Assembly: GCF_963662255.1 (NCBI RefSeq)
Contig: NC_085053.1
Location: forward strand, 186,001-250,000
DNA: 64,000 bases
DNA from: Cinclus cinclus
Taxonomy: Eukaryota; Chordata; Aves; Passeriformes; Cinclidae
Direction: 5' to 3'
This document shows positions 35,952 through 50,400 of this stretch, in pieces. A program made the translations under genes and the position numbers. The notes beneath the pieces were generated by a model. That model did not search any database. It saw nothing but the letters and a program-made list of their open reading frames with translations, and was not told the origin of the DNA. Position 1 is the first letter of the stretch. Every line of letters starts with the position of its first letter.

Positions 35952-38707
35952 GAGAGAGATTTTATCAACCTATGGCAATGGAGCAAATAGCAGCAAGAAT
36001 TGGGCTGAGAGTTTGCTGGTCCTCCTAATCCACCAACTATTAACCATAAGATCAAGCTCACTACAGTGCACAAGGGGATAAAATTTGTGTTGCATCAGGA
36101 CTGAGTTCACTGTTGCTGAACCACTGGGCAGTTTAAGCAGAGCCAGCCTGCTTAATGCCAGGCAGAAAAAAATATCTCGGGATGCTGCAGCCCAGGCTAA
36201 GCTACCAGGGCAGGCATTGCCAAACCTCCACAGTGATTCTGCAATTTTTTTTTTCAAAAATTATTATAGTAAATACATTTATGACATTATAATAGTATAT
36301 TTTAATATAGTGGAAATATATTTTTTTTTATATTTTATTGTTACTTCTTCCTGATAGCACTTTGTCCTCACATACTGGTTTAGCTGAGGCAAATAGTCCT
36401 AGGGCTTACAAAGAGTGGACTTCCCATCAGAGGAGGAAAAAAAATTCGTTCCCAAAAACTTGAAAACATATAGCTAGATTTCCATATGAATATACAAATA
36501 TATTATTTTCCAAGTCCATAAAAAGAAGGCAGCATCTGAAGATATAAAAGCTACATGTCACTCTGAATTTTCTCTTCAGTAATTACCCAAAGATGTTCAT
36601 CATGAAAATCAGATAAAAATAATAATGTTATATCACATTTCAGTGCAATCTTCAGAATGAATGAGGAATTTTCCAGGAAGGTTCAACTGATTTTTGAGGA
36701 TTGAAAAAAGCTGTATTCTAAAGTGTAAGCTGGGACAGTTTTATTTCCTAGATTATGAAAGTTTTGCAGTAGTAGTTTTCTTTTTCTACTCTCAAACTTA
36801 GAAATTTAATGAGGAGTTTGGCTTTGAAGCAGGGACATTCCTTGTCAGTCTTTACCAGTCAGTCATAGTCTCTCTTCTTCTTTGCTAATAGCAGAATTTC
36901 CAACAAAAGCCTTCTGTCACCAGGCATCAGTCAGGGTACCAGCAACTTTCCCAAAACTGCCATCCAATTTCTTCAGATTTGCAGGAACCCTCAAGAAAAC
37001 TTGCTGGTTACCCAGCACAGTGAGAGGCTGAGGGCTGTGAGTCTTAGAGAGCCTTCAGGCATAGCAGAGATTTTGTTCCAGTGAAGTCCTTTTGTGAGTG
37101 TTTAATTCCAGTGTGCAAGAAATCTTATCTGATTCATTCGTGGTGTTGTGTTGGAGTCTGTGTGATCTTTATCTGAGACGTTTTGGGACTTAGCATTTGT
37201 GAGCAGCAGCAGCAGAAACGACTGAACCCATTCTTCACTCTGCACTCTAGGCAGCAGGATGGATTTTATGAATTCCTCACTGTCACCCCGTGGTGTAATG
37301 ACCATGACAAAAGACCTTGCCATTTGGGCACTATCCATTCCTCAAATTTTCCAAGCTTTTAGCCTGAGTCATGGAGCGCTTAATAATTAAGAAGTGTATC
37401 ATCAAACCCACAATAGCTTTTGCAGGAGTTGGTGACCTCTGGTTTTCACGCCAGATTCTCATCAGGCCCAATCTGCTGCTCCTATCTTTCTCCTCTGTGT
37501 TTTTCTGCCACAGCTTGGATAACTGCAATCACAAAAATAAGTTCTGCAAAGATCGCCAAAAATGCTTCCTCAAAAGAGAGGAAACATGATATTTGCAATT
37601 TCAGTATGCACACTAAGAAGGGAGCTATTCTAGTCCTTCTGTTAAGTGAAAGCAGGTGATCATATATCAGCTTATGCCATCAATTTGATAAACATGAAAC
37701 TTCAGTAAGTTTGATATTGCCACCAAATCGAATGCAAATGTTGCCCTTTGTCTATGGCCAATCAGCCCAAATTGCCTGAGAACAGACCCTTGATCTGAAA
37801 TGTGTCCTTGTTGCATGCATGAAACAATTTCCATTCCAGTTTGCAGTGACCACAGGGCACTTTTTGTAATTCCTGGGGAATGTCTGCAGATCAGGAGAGT
37901 TTTCTTTACTTGATCCACAAGCACCTTTCAAATCCTAATTTCGAGATTTTCACTGAGGCAAAGAAAGTTTGTTTTTTTTCAGCCCAGAATGGTCTCCAAG
38001 TTTAAAACGTTTGCTTTCTGATTATCAAATTCCAGCCTCATCCTGCCATGTAGATAAATGTTGCCCAGAGGAGGGATATGTGGGCACTCAGTTCTTCCAG
38101 CCCCAAAATAAGGCACCTCAGGCGACGGCTGAAAGTAGCCACGGCTGTGCCGGTGCTCCCTCTGTTGGAAAAGTCGTGACATGTCCTTCCTCCCTCGCAA
38201 AAAGGGGAACGCGACCGCCTCTGCCTGGAATCCAGCATCCCCCGTGTTCTCTGGTGAAACCCCGCAGAGCTGTGAGCATCCCTCTGCTGCTGGTACCTTC
38301 CATCCTCCCCAGCTTCAGCAGCAATGTACAGAGCAGTTCTTAAGGACTAAGAAATAACCACTGCCATATCTGATCTTTGGAAATATCCTTCCCAGGTGTC
38401 CCCTGGTGAAAGGAGTCACTGTGTGGGTTTTCCAGGAAACACAGAGCCTAGTTTCCAGCACAGGGCACAGGCTGGGGCACAGCCATGGAGGGGCACAGCT
38501 CCTGGTGTCACCCTGGGCACGGCTCCTCCCTTCCATTAGCACACTCTGTTTCTTCTCTGGAGGTGGTTTAGCCACAGCCTGCCCTAGCAAGGCAAAACTC
38601 TGAGGTTTAGAGCCCTCTGGGAGCAGGGTCAGACCTGCAGCGAGCAGAAGGAGCAGCTGTGGGACCCCCATGTGTCCATCCCACACCTCCAGCACATCCC
38701 TGCTGAG

Positions 38708-38990
38708 TCACACAGAATCACAGAGTCAGTTTGGTTAGAGAACAGCTCTGAGATCAGCGAGTCCAACCATGACCCAACAGCCCCCTTGTCACCCAGACAT
38801 GGAACTGGGGGCTGTGTCCAGTCCTTAAACACCTCCAGGGGTGGTGACTGTGCCATCTCCCACATTCCAGCATCTCATCACCCTTTCTGTGCAGAAATTC
38901 CTCTGAATGTCCAACCTAAACCTCCCCTGGCAAGGCTGCGTCCTCTTGTCCTTTCACATATAGCCTGGGAGAAGAGGCCAAACCCCACCC
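38708..38990 (-). mobile_element. CR1 LINE 3' fragment
   Basis: It begins with CACAGAATCACAGAGTCAGT (reverse complement of the CR1 3' end). It continues with GAGTCCAACCATGACCCAAC, then CCAGGGGTGGTGACTG and CAATGTCCAACCTAAACC-like text, all typical of the antisense CR1 3' region. The 161-codon open frame across it is repeat-derived. Confidence 0.9.
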
Positions 38991-40859
38991 GGCACCAATC
39001 TCTTTTCAGACTTCCCTTGTTCCTGCAGTTTTGTTCCTGGCTCACACCTACTCATCCCAGACACGTGCCACAATTTGAAGATCCTTGTCAGCTGCCTGGG
39101 GGGCAGAAGGGTTGTCCCTCTGACTCTGCAAGCTCAGAGCATCACCTCTCAGTTTAAAGATTATCTGGATCAGAGAACCCTTCTGTTCCTGCTGAGGAGG
39201 ACCTGGATGCTCTCATCACTTTCTGATGGATCTGCAGTACCTAGAGTAGAGTGATCACACACTGCCCTCCTTGTCACCCTATTCCAGTGACAGACCCATC
39301 AATGAAAACCTTTGTGTTGATAGCACAGGCCCTGTTTATTTCTGTTCCTGTTAAATTCGTGACAGGGCTGTGCAGACATGGCCACAGCCACAGCTGTTCT
39401 CTTGGTGTCTGCACCCGGAGTCCTTATCTGGCAGCTGAGTGCGTGCAGGAGCCCGCGTCATCTCAGCTGTAAAAAAACAGGTGGGCTGGGAGCTGGGGTC
39501 CTTTTCTGCCTTCTGAAGGATCATTTGGCACTGCTTTGCCTCAGTACTTGCCATGTTGCACTCATTTAGCTGGTGTGATGGTTATCTGAACAGAGCTGCA
39601 AACGCGGAACCCCAGTGAGCCCTTGGGGCAGAGCCAGAGCAGATACTGCAAAGCAAAATCCCGGGCTCGTGCCTAGGACATGGGAGGGAAAGCCTCCTGT
39701 GCACAGGTGAGCTTCTCTGAAGTCTCAGGCTGCTGCAAAACGTGCTCATCTTCAGGTGCCTTGTTTATCTGCACTTTCTGCTTAGCATCACTTGAGGGCA
39801 GTTAAGCTCATGACAGGTCTTGCTCTAGCCAAGTGTGATTTGATCAAACGCTAGGATTTTAGCTGTTAAAATAAAACCCAGCAAAGCCGAAGGAAAAGTC
39901 ATTGCTTTGGGGCTGTGTTGAGGCTGTGCCAGGGAAACTAGCTGTTAATCGCCATCTTCCTGGGTGGGAGAGGATGCTCTCCCTTTGCTTGAATACCTCC
40001 TGTATTGGCCAGTGCCCCCTAAGGCCACAAATTCTATGTGTGAGATTATCCTGCAGCATTCCTTGACACAGTCTGGCCTGTGCAGGGCTAGAATTCTTGG
40101 ACAGAATTTGCTGGCAAAGCACGTTAGTCATAGGAAAAAAATTGTGGTCCAGTGACCAGTGTCCATCTCAGTGTGTAACTGCAGATGAATGCCATAGCAG
40201 TGACAGGATGCTGAGTAAGTCCAGCCAAAATCAGTTCCTTGGAGAGGATGGAAATTTCCTATCTCTCATGGCCGGTCTGAGTGTCTAAGTGGCTTTGTAT
40301 GGACACTGTGTGGGGTGTGCTGGCATGTGAGAAATGAGCACCAGAGCTCTCCAAAGAGAGGGATGCAGGGTCCAAGAGGGAAGGCCACGATGTGTGTAGG
40401 GTCATAAGCCTTCAAATCCCACAAGGTGTGTGGTGAAAACCACACCAAAGTGATGCTCAGTGGTGTTTATCGACCCTACAGCAAGCACACAGATGACTTC
40501 TTGCTGACGTTCTGGCATCCCTGGCAGTCCCTGTGCCATCCCTTCCCAATGAGACCATTGGAATTTTTCCTCTCTCTGCATTAGCAGCTGTGAGCTTTGG
40601 CAGCAGATGTATGGGTGATGGACACACAGCTCCGGACCCTGGCCTTAGTGATAAGCACTGGGATAAAATATAAGGTGAAGTCTGCAGTGTGAATTGAAGC
40701 GATACTGAAAGAATGAGCAACATTGCTGTGGCCTTGCAAAGCTCTGAGTAGGCTAATTAGCAGGGATGATGGCATGGCTAATTGGACAAGGCTGGGTGTG
40801 GTGCCCATACAGCTGTTTTGTTCGTCTATACAGGGAGGAAGCTGAACTGCCTCTGGATC

Positions 40860-41008
40860 CTTCCTAACATTGCTGATTAAAGTTTCCTTTTGGTGGGACC
40901 AGATGCCACCTGACCTGTAGAAAGGATACAGGATGTCCTATCTCTCCTTGCTCTTTGTGAGTGTTGGACCAGATGGGTTCTGACTCCCTCCAGAACCTAG
41001 GTTACTCT
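40860..41008 (+). mobile_element. Possible diverged CR1 3' end
   Basis: GTGTTGGACCAGATGGGTTC, followed by TCCAGAACCTAGGTTACTCTG, resembles a degraded CR1 terminus (TTGGACTAGATGATC...). The upstream part is too diverged to place. Confidence 0.4.
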
Positions 41009-42439
41009 GTCAGTAAGACTTGAGAGTCTTCCTGAAAACAAGCAAACAAGCCGACAAATTGCCCCCAGCAAACCAGAAAATCATAGACCAACAATCAGCA
41101 TAAACCTCATTAATCTTTGCCTCAAGCCAGCATAGCAACTGAGCACTGTACCTTGCACTCTCCACCAGTTTGCTCTGGGACATGTTCCAGGCCTGCAGCT
41201 CCCTGGTCTGGCAGGGAATTGTGTGGCTCTGGCTGAACCAGGTGCTAAGGTGCTGTTGCTGTGCCCAGGTAACGGGCACAGGCTTCTGTTCCAGGGAGCA
41301 GCTGCTGAACAGAAATCAGGGGGGCATTGAGCTGAAGTCACAGCAGAATCAAACAATAAATCCTCTGCCAAACCAGCTGTGCTGCTGCAGGCAGGGCTGT
41401 GCTGCGCACACCAGCAGTGGGCAGTCAAAGTCCATCCCAGTGTCCACCCCACGCCCAGGGATGGGGGCCTGGAGAGGGGTCCCCCACATCTGGGAGAAGG
41501 CAGAAGTTTTGTCATGTGTTCGATTTCCCCTTAGTCTTCGCACTGCCGTGGAAATTAGCACCTCAAAGGAGCCTGCTCTTCCAGGCAATGTAAGGGAGAA
41601 GGTGAAGCAGCTTTGTTTTGTTTTCTGAGATTAATTGGTAATTTCTTCCCTCTGTGTTCTGGGCCCAGGCTCTTGTATTTTCCATGCTTCATTAAAAGTG
41701 TTTGTAATTATATGAGTGGCTTCAGAGGCCAATTAAACCTTCATTTGGAGGCTGCTCTGGGTGCTGGAAGCCCTCCATTAGCCTGGGCTTCTGCCAGGGA
41801 AAAACACTACATAGTCTTTAACAACTGTACCAGCTCCTCTCTGCTTAATGTTGATTTTCCTATTAAGTTCAGCTGATACTTTTGCAATTGTGTGAGCTGG
41901 GCCTGAAGCCAGGCCCGGTGACTTTTACCAGCTGCTTTCCAGGCTGAATCAGAGATGAGCAAAACCCTCCTGAGCACTTCCCTGCACACGTACTTGGCGC
42001 CATCCGAACCCGGCTGCTGTCCCCAAAAGTGACTCAGGCTTTGCCTGGTGTCCAGCTGCTGCTTCCCAGGGCAAGCCCCATCCAGCCAGTAGGTGTGGAT
42101 GCCAGGGAGAACACTCAGCAGAGCACCAGGAACCTGGCTCTGTGTGGAGCTTGCCCCATGAGGCGCCAGAAGGACTTAAAGCCAGCCCATATCTTTGCCT
42201 GTCCATAGGCCACAGAGCAAGAATTATTGTGTGAGGCAGGTGATGCACTACAAACTGCCCAAGAGAGGATTTACAAATTTCTATTCCATTCCATTCCCAA
42301 ATAGAAGGATGTTCACAGCTCTCTCACAACGTGGAAGGGAGGATGCTGACACATTGGTGGGGTAGGAGATTTCAGTCAAGGAGCTCAGGAGTGCCACTGA
42401 CCTGCTGTGGATCTGCTGCTCATGAGAGGCTGGTATGAT

Positions 42440-42476
42440 AAACCTTCCAACCCAAACCATCCCATGGTTCTGTGAA
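42440..42476 (+). mobile_element. Possible short CR1 3' tail
   Basis: AACCTTCCAACCCAAACCAT followed by CCCATGGTTCTGTGA matches the last ~35 nt of CR1. Upstream similarity is not clear. Confidence 0.4.
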
Positions 42477-42544
42477 ATTTAAGTAGATGTATAAACTCAT
42501 TGCTGACCAGCAATGAACCTAAGCCCATCTGATTTTATTTAATA

Positions 42545-42587
42545 ATTTAATTGCTTTCTTTAATTAAAAATGGCCAGGCAATTAAAT
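42545..42587. repeat. 10-bp inverted repeat in AT-rich DNA
   Basis: ATTTAATTGC and GCAATTAAAT are separated by 23 nt. Given the base composition this may be chance. Confidence 0.5.
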
Positions 42588-45500
42588 AATTTAATTTTTA
42601 AAATCTTCTTTAATTTCAATTAGCTCTGATTAATGGCTATTGCTTTGAATCAAAATATCAATATGATAGCAAACATCAGTTTTGAATTTTTCATTTAGGA
42701 ACATTACTGTCTTTTAACTTTAAAACCCTCACAGCTCTAATAAAATTATCATGTGCCAGTCAAATTTTAATGCCTTATTACATCCTAACACTGACACATA
42801 CAAGAGGCTCTGAGCTTGTGTTTGGAGCTGATTTGCTTCTGCGAAGGCCCTTGAGTGAAGCCCCTGTGGGCTGCAGGCAGTCACTCACAGGGAGCCTGGG
42901 CTGTGTGCCCAGGTGTGGCCCTGGGGTGACAGCAGTAACCAGAGCTCACTGACAGCCACAGGACTTCCACAGAGTCTGCAGATCTTGGACTCTGAAGATC
43001 TTCTGGAGCATTTGTTTTTCAAGAGTTTACTTCTCTACTAAGGCAGGATTAAGATTTACATGTTTGAAATAGGAAATAAGGTCTGGAAGCCAAAATGTAT
43101 TTATTTTCTTGAGCATAAAAATTAAAATTTAAAAAGCAGCCATTTGAGAGGTGCAAAACCCAATTCATGGTGGAATTTCTGGCAGCAAAACATGGCTTCT
43201 GTGTAAGGTGTTTGGTACACAGGGAGGGAAGTTTAGAGAGTTTGTAATCACTGCAACACAGCTCTAGACACCCAAGGAAGTCATTATTGTAGATGGTTTC
43301 CTGGTAGCATAAAGAAGCAGGAGGGAGCTAGGCTGTTCCAGAGCAAAGCTGCAAATACTAATTGACTTTAACTCACTGGGAGAGAAGATGTAGCATGACA
43401 AATGGCTTTGTGGTTAGGATCATTAAAGGCTGAGGAGAGAGCTGCTGGCTAATGGGGTGTACTGGGCAGAAATGGCCACGTTAGGGCTGCTATGAGCAAA
43501 ACGTGCAAGGTGTGCTCACAAAGCCCAGGAGGAGACAGTAGGACCCTGGCTGGCATAGCTGGCCAGGGAGAGGAGAGGCTGAAAGGGTCAATAATAAGGT
43601 ATGAGTCCAGTGCTTCTTATTTCACATCATACACATCAGGGTTTATTCCAGGTCTTAGAAGAAGTGAGCTCAGAAATAATCCAAGGGTCAGTTTTCTAAC
43701 ATTAGGCTGGAATTGTCTTTATTTACTTTTACAGACTTGGCCAAGGCTCAAGGCACTCTAATGCTATGTATTCTTCAGTAAACACAATTAACTAGAAACT
43801 CAGAAACACTGATATCTTTTCCCTTGGGACTGGTCACTGTGAACTGCTGTCTCCAGCCAGAAATTCAACTTCCTCTTCCCCTGGGGTTGCAGAGTAGGTG
43901 GAAATCCATTTAGCTAAAAAAAAAGAAAAGAAAAAAAAGTGAACCATTTTGATGATGCAGCTTAGCTTGGTTTATGGCAGTGGGGAAAGGGTAATAAAGC
44001 TTGGGAAGAGTGGGAAGGTCAGGATTGTACAGGGGCAGCCATAACTCTGCTACTCAGCAAGAGTTGGGTGTTTGTCCCTAAGGCAGCCAGGCAGGATCAA
44101 TAGGATCAGGACACACCCAACATTCAGCCACAAATCTCCACAAACCTGGAGACCAAAGCTGAACTCCAAACTTCTGTTTTACCATCTCCCCATAGACCCT
44201 CTCTGAAGGAACACAGAAAGGCTCTCTAGAGCTTCACCAGGCTCCAAGGCAGAGGCAGATAAGTTATGTTTTCAGTGGGAGCTCTTCAAAGCAGTTTTAT
44301 AAGCCCTTCTCCAGGTGATCCAGTCTAGTACTTCATGATTTTACAGCTGTAAAAATATTGTCTGCTGCCTAATCTAATGCTTCCTTACTTGGTGTAATTG
44401 AGGACAAACACTTCTTCTCCTTACCCAGCATGGACACACTAACAGTTTATCATCTTCCTCTCTGTAAGTGCAGCCTTTTATGGCTGTGACATTTAGGTAC
44501 TTCATGTATCCTTACCCTGTGTCCCTTTGGTCTGCCTACTTCTAGATTGAACAAACTCTCATTCTTCCATCTTATATTTTAGGTCTGCAGTCTGCACCCC
44601 TGCCAGTCAGTCTGCAGCATCCTTGAAGAGCAATACCCATCTTCCAACCTCTTACTGAATGTCTGAAGGAGGCAGAGCACAGTGATTTATCCCACGTGTA
44701 GGTGTGCAAGAGATTTGTAACAGAAATATTAAGGTTGAAATGAAGTCTGAATTCCAGTGCGTGTAAAGAATGGGTTAAAAACAACAGGGTGAGGATTAAA
44801 AGAATAATCTGTACTGATAAGGTAGAGCATTGCTCACAGAACTGGGTTTCTAGGATGCCATTCCTGGTTGTAAAACTGAGGAATGTGTTTATGGCATGAC
44901 AAAAAGCCAGCACTCTGGTCAGATCACTGCACAGACAAGGCATCACAAGGGCCCAAGTCCCACCCAGAGAATGGCATGGAGGTTGTAGCAATTCACACAC
45001 CACTGCTTTTCCTGATGGGCCACCAGGAAAGCAAACATGTCCAGACTAGGAAAGCAGATAAGTCTGAAATCTGAAGAGTTTAGCCCGTGCTGTTGGTGGC
45101 AGGAAGGGCAGGTGTACAGTTTAAGGCTCCCTCTCTGCACACTGTCCTGTGCTCTTGGCAGCATGGTCCCAACCTGGTGGCCTTTTACCTCCTGGGAAAA
45201 TATTTTGTCTACTTAGCCATATGGTTGATTGAAAGCTTCTGTGTCACATCCATTCATCCTGCACTGACCTTCTACAGCTTGTGTGCATGGCACATTCTGC
45301 TCTCCCTCCCCTTGTTCCCTGTGCAGGACTGCTCATGGTCTGAATCTCCATGCTCATGTTCTAAATCTCCATACTTTTCCTCATTTCCAGTCTGTAGTTA
45401 AACTGCTTCTAAGCTCTGTATATGCTAGGTTCAGCACTGCCCTTCCATGGCTGCATATTTGGGGGCTCTGGACCAATTGGGAAGGGTGGGAGTGTCTCCA

Positions 45501-47350
45501 GACAACCCCCTGGAGCTTTGATCTGCTGTACTTGCTGCTAAACAAAATATTTGCTTCACTGAATTCCAAACCCTGGGTAATTAGGACAGTCAGTTCATCA
45601 GTGGAGGCTGGTTGAGATAGTGATGTTTCTGCACCAGTACTGACACAGGTTAACTGGAAACACGTTAGAATAGCTGGATAAAAGTTTGATGGGGTTTTGG
45701 CTGGGAATAATTTCCATGTCCTTATATAATAATATCTGATTTTGGGTTCCAGGTCTATTACTGTTGTGTTGTGATACCAAACAGACACTGTTAGATGGAT
45801 TTATTTGCTGCAAAACTCTGTTGGTCGAGCGCTGAGGGCAGAGTATCCTGCCCCTGCCCTCTTATGAGCAACTCCAGGCAAATATGAGATGGAAATTGCA
45901 GTGGGGGAAGAAAATCCTGCTTTTAGAGCTGTCCCCATTCCCTTTCCCATATGTACTGCATATTATCTTGTGTGACTTATACAGAACAAAGACAAGCAGG
46001 AGTTTAATAAATATAATGTCTTCAAAATTTGAGCCTACTTTGCTCTTTGCTGCTGACAGAGTCCAGCCTGCCCCCTGAACTGATCTGGTGGGGTTTGGAC
46101 CAGGTATGCATATGCTGGAGAATTTAAAAAGGACAGTGGGGTTCAGCCTCTATTGTCCAGGAGCTGTAAGTAAAGGCAACCACAGCTGGATGTAGGAAAA
46201 TGGAAAAATACAGCAGCAGACCCACTCTTGTCAGCACCAGGTTTCATGAAGCAAAGCAATTCTGAGCAGCTCAGCAAGATCTCAGTGATGTACCTTGGAC
46301 ATGAGAGTGCACAACACGGGTGGCATCTTCTGACAGACCCAGTTCCCTCCTGGTGTGAGCTCATGGTGGGAAGTGCTTTTTGAGGACCATCCCTAGGGAT
46401 ATGGCACCAGGCTGAAGATGCTGCAGTGGGATGTGCTGGCTCTATGGCAGTGGAGTCTCGAGTGGGAGCAGTCTGATCCCTCATGAGAAATGCCTGGAGC
46501 CATGTTTTAGGGGTCAGGGCACTTCTGGAGCAGGTCATGCCCTTGGCCACAGCCTTGGGACTTTATCATTGTGTGATGGGGATGCAGCTGGCAGGACAGC
46601 TAGGCTCTGTGCCTCCTACTGCCTTCCTTCACACCTCCTGGACCAGAGTCTGCTTCCAGAGGTGCTCATTAACCCTCAAAGAGGAAAGTCCTGCCTGAGC
46701 ACAGCTTTTGCTGTGAGAGCAAAAAAGCACAGCTTTTTGCTTTTACAGAGAGTACCCCAGCACTTTGCTGGGAGGCTGCAGCAGAGCAGCTCTTCTCAGA
46801 GCCATGCTCAGGGCGCTGCCTCCAGACCACTGCAGCATCAGGATCTGAGCACCAGCAATTAGCAGGGGAACCAGGCAGCTTCAGGGCTTGTTTCCATTTC
46901 TCTCTGTCCTTCCAGTTTTAACACACTTAGCACACATCAGGGAGCAGGGCAAGGAGACACTCTGTTCTCACATCTTGTCAATCACTTACATAATATGAAA
47001 CACAGGCAGCAGGAACGTGATACAGTGCAGGGAAGGGACACATCAAGCACTTTATTGTGGCTGTGGGAGGGGTGAGCCAGGCCTCTCTCTACCCAATTTA
47101 TCTTTTCAAAACTGCCTTTGGAGCCTGTTTTGCATCAGCTGCCTGTCACTCTAATTACAGCTCTGATTTCAAGGTAGCTTCCCTGGTTCCCTAGTCTAGA
47201 GAACAGGAGGGGGAAGCACACACTGAGCTCCCAGAACAATTAAGAGAGTTTAAATGAGCCACTTCCTCTGCATTAAATTCACAGTGGGGCAGGGATTGCT
47301 CAGGGGCTGTGCAGAGTGTGGGGAGAGCCAACATGCTGTGAGACTGGTGA

Positions 47351-47400
47351 GAGATAGCACCAGGGCAGGGTAAGACAGATGAGACAGCACCAGGGCAGGG
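47351..47400. repeat. 30-bp period tandem duplication
   Basis: GAGATAGCACCAGGGCAGGG and GAGACAGCACCAGGGCAGGG start 30 bp apart and differ at one base. Confidence 0.85.
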
Positions 47401-50400
47401 GGTCACCCTGTTCAAAGAGCTCCACCAAGGCAGGTAATGGCCTTTTTTCTTAAGAGAAGGCTTAAACTCAGAGCTCCTGCAGCTTTTGAGAGCTCTCTAG
47501 GCAGCTAATCTGGTGAGGTGCAGGTAGATTTTCTCAGTGTGTGTGTCCTCCTTCAGCCAGGGGTACCTTTGGCAGTGTCTGAAGGAGTGTGAGCACCAGG
47601 GATTGGGGTATGATGGCAGCCTGAGCTCTTGTCTTCTCCTGACCCTTCTGCTTGTCTCTCACCAACAAATTCTTGGGGATTTCACAGATCCGCAGTGCTT
47701 ATTCAGCGATGGAGCTGTGGATGCACAAGCCCACGTCAGAAGGGACAGATCCTCTGCACGTGGCAGAAATTGCAGCACCCTGAGGGCGAGCCTGAAAAAA
47801 AAACAGGGACAGTTGCCTTGTTGATGCTGATTTAGAAAATGACAGATGCCCATTATGTTCTGAAGGTTTGATGTGATGACTTACCAGATATTCTGCACAG
47901 CTGCTGGCAGCTCAGCCCCGTGTATTTTGGTTGAAGGAAAGAGGGTTAAAAGATGGAGAGCAACAAGGGATATTGAAGGAAGAGGGGGCAAAAAGAAATT
48001 ACTCCAGTATGAAGCCTTTCAGACATCTTCCACTGTCACAAGCAATTTGCTTCTTTGCCTAACAAACAGCAAGAGCATTTGCTGTTCAAAGCATGTCTGA
48101 AAGATGTGGGAGGATGTAATGACAGTGAGGGGCTTCTGGGTTTTCTTGCTCCGTTTCGAAACTCTTCTCTCATCCTTGTTATATTAGGACTATTTTTAGC
48201 TGCTCCTACTCAGAATATAAGTGGTTCTCCATGATGCATCTCAAGCACAAGATGACAGTGAAGACGGTTGAGTGCTGCTGAGCTGAAGAATCATTCTGGA
48301 GCCCATGCTTGGCACAGTTCTCTTAGAGGTCCTACTGCACTGTTCTAAAACACTGGAGCTGCTTTCAGTTCACTGTGACCTCCCTTGCAGGTCAGCAAGG
48401 CCATTCAGCATGTGCAGATGCTCCCTCCAGAGACAGCTAAATGTCCCTGGAGGTCCTTGGCTGCTGGACAGCGTTCCCAAGGATTGTCCAGATGCTGTGG
48501 GACGTGTCCTCCTCCTTCCCATGATTCATCCTGGAGGCTCTCCTCACAGAGCTTCCTGCCCTTCTGTACATCCCTGGTTATTCTTTCCCTCTCCAGCTCT
48601 CATGACCCCAGCCTTTCCCATTGCTAGCCAGTGTGTCTCCAGCCCGTTTCTCAGCCTGGCCTCCCTTCACAGGCACCCCAAGATGTTGGTGCTGACAGGA
48701 CAGGGAGAAATACAGCTGGTGTCTTGTGGCAGCTCAGGGGCAGGACACATCCCATGGAGCAGAGGGAATGCACAGGGCAGCATGGCCGTGCTGTGCAGCT
48801 GCCCCAGTGACCCAGCGATAGGACAAGCAATGCCCAGGCAGGATTTGCTGCCTGATAGCCTGTTGGGCATGTTTTGATGGTCATCTAGTGCTATGTGGAA
48901 CAACCCAGGGCCTGGATCTGGCAATCCTTCCCAGGTGGAGCAATGGTAGGGAAATTAGGCTGAGTGCCAATCTTATGTTAGATTTCAGTGGATGAGGTTT
49001 AGCTGGCCTGACTGGTCCTACAGCATTATTTCACAAAATGGGGAAACACAATTTGTGACAAACTGCATTTTCTTATGACGAACAAATTATAAGAAATCTG
49101 TACTTCTGGAGTATAAAACTCTTTGTGCATGATGGCAGTCAATTTATACCATGACAATGCTGAGCATTGCTGCTCCTTTCAGTGTGATGCACCTCTTTAG
49201 AGCTGGCCTGTCTCTCAGTGATCAGTGTCCTGGAGCCGAACATACCCAATCTGAGGAAGTCCAGGTCCATGATCTACCACTGTGGCTCCATTTATAAGGT
49301 TATCCAGCAGAGTATCTCCTTTGATATTTTGCATTATGTCCTTAGGACCACAAGTCCTCTGTGGATGACTGTTTAGGATTGTTAGGATTGATGGCTATTT
49401 AGGATGGATGTTTAGGATTGCTGCAGTTGGTCAGATTCCTGGGTGATCCAAGTGATCCTGAGTTAGATGAGCCACTTATGGATATACTGGAGGCTTGATT
49501 CAAAGCACTGTGTTGAAGCCCATATTTTTTTTCCTTTAGTGTTAAAACTGATTTCTATCTGAAGCAGTGAAGCATGAACATGCCTTGGGATAGCAGCTTA
49601 CTGGAGGCTCACCTGCTGGGCCAGTAATTGCAGTCTTTAGCGTCCAGCCTGCATCTGGAGTACCAGAAAGACTGGTTTCAGAAGAGACACTAAAATCTTA
49701 GCCTGTTGCATCCTGCTGAGAAGTTCAGAGGGATAAAATGTACCAACATGAAAAAATTATTTCCTTTTTTTTTAAAAAAAAAAAGCAGAAATTTCTAAAT
49801 GATAAGGCACTAAATGTTCCTCTGAACATCAGCTGCAGGGTACAGACACGTACCGACATAGGTTTTGCTTACAGCTCTTTCTCTCTTTTCTTAAAATCTT
49901 CCTCTGTGGCACAGTGAAACTCAGGTCTGCTCAGATTTTCAGCACTCCTGCAACATAAATTTTAAATAACAAGGTGTCCTGACAAAACAGGGCTCAGCAA
50001 GTAGTGTCTGTTTTCCAGAAGCCTCTGTATGTCTATCATACAGGGTATACAGTCCTGTGCAACAAGTCTCTGCAGCAATTCACATTTTTGCTACATTGGA
50101 TGTTTCCCACTTGCAATTTCATTTGTCTGAGTCACCTTTGTTATGAGTACATATTATATTATTGGCTTTGTCAAATATTACAATGAATGCTATATGTATA
50201 CTGTTGGAAAGCTTTGCTGTATGAATATAGCTGCATTTAGTTCTGCTATTAACAAAACTTATAAATAGTAGTGTGATAAATATATATTTTTTTTTCTTGG
50301 ACTATAACATGGAGATGTAAAAAGCTTTTGTTCATGTAACTAACTCAGAGAATGGTAAAAAGATAATCAGAAGATTCTTCACATTTTTGGATTATTGGAC

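Noticed and set aside
35970..36060. AATTGGGCTGAGAGTTTGCTGG resembling the start of the 6.9 kb LTR
   Set aside because: Similarity is limited to about 30 bases and the following sequence diverges, so an LTR call is not supported.
38672..39157. 161-codon plus-strand open frame
   Set aside because: Most of it overlies an antisense CR1 fragment, with no splice or family evidence.
48305..48877. 190-codon plus-strand open frame
   Set aside because: Low-complexity Ser/Pro/Leu composition, no domain, no convincing flanking splice sites, and an equally open minus frame overlaps it.
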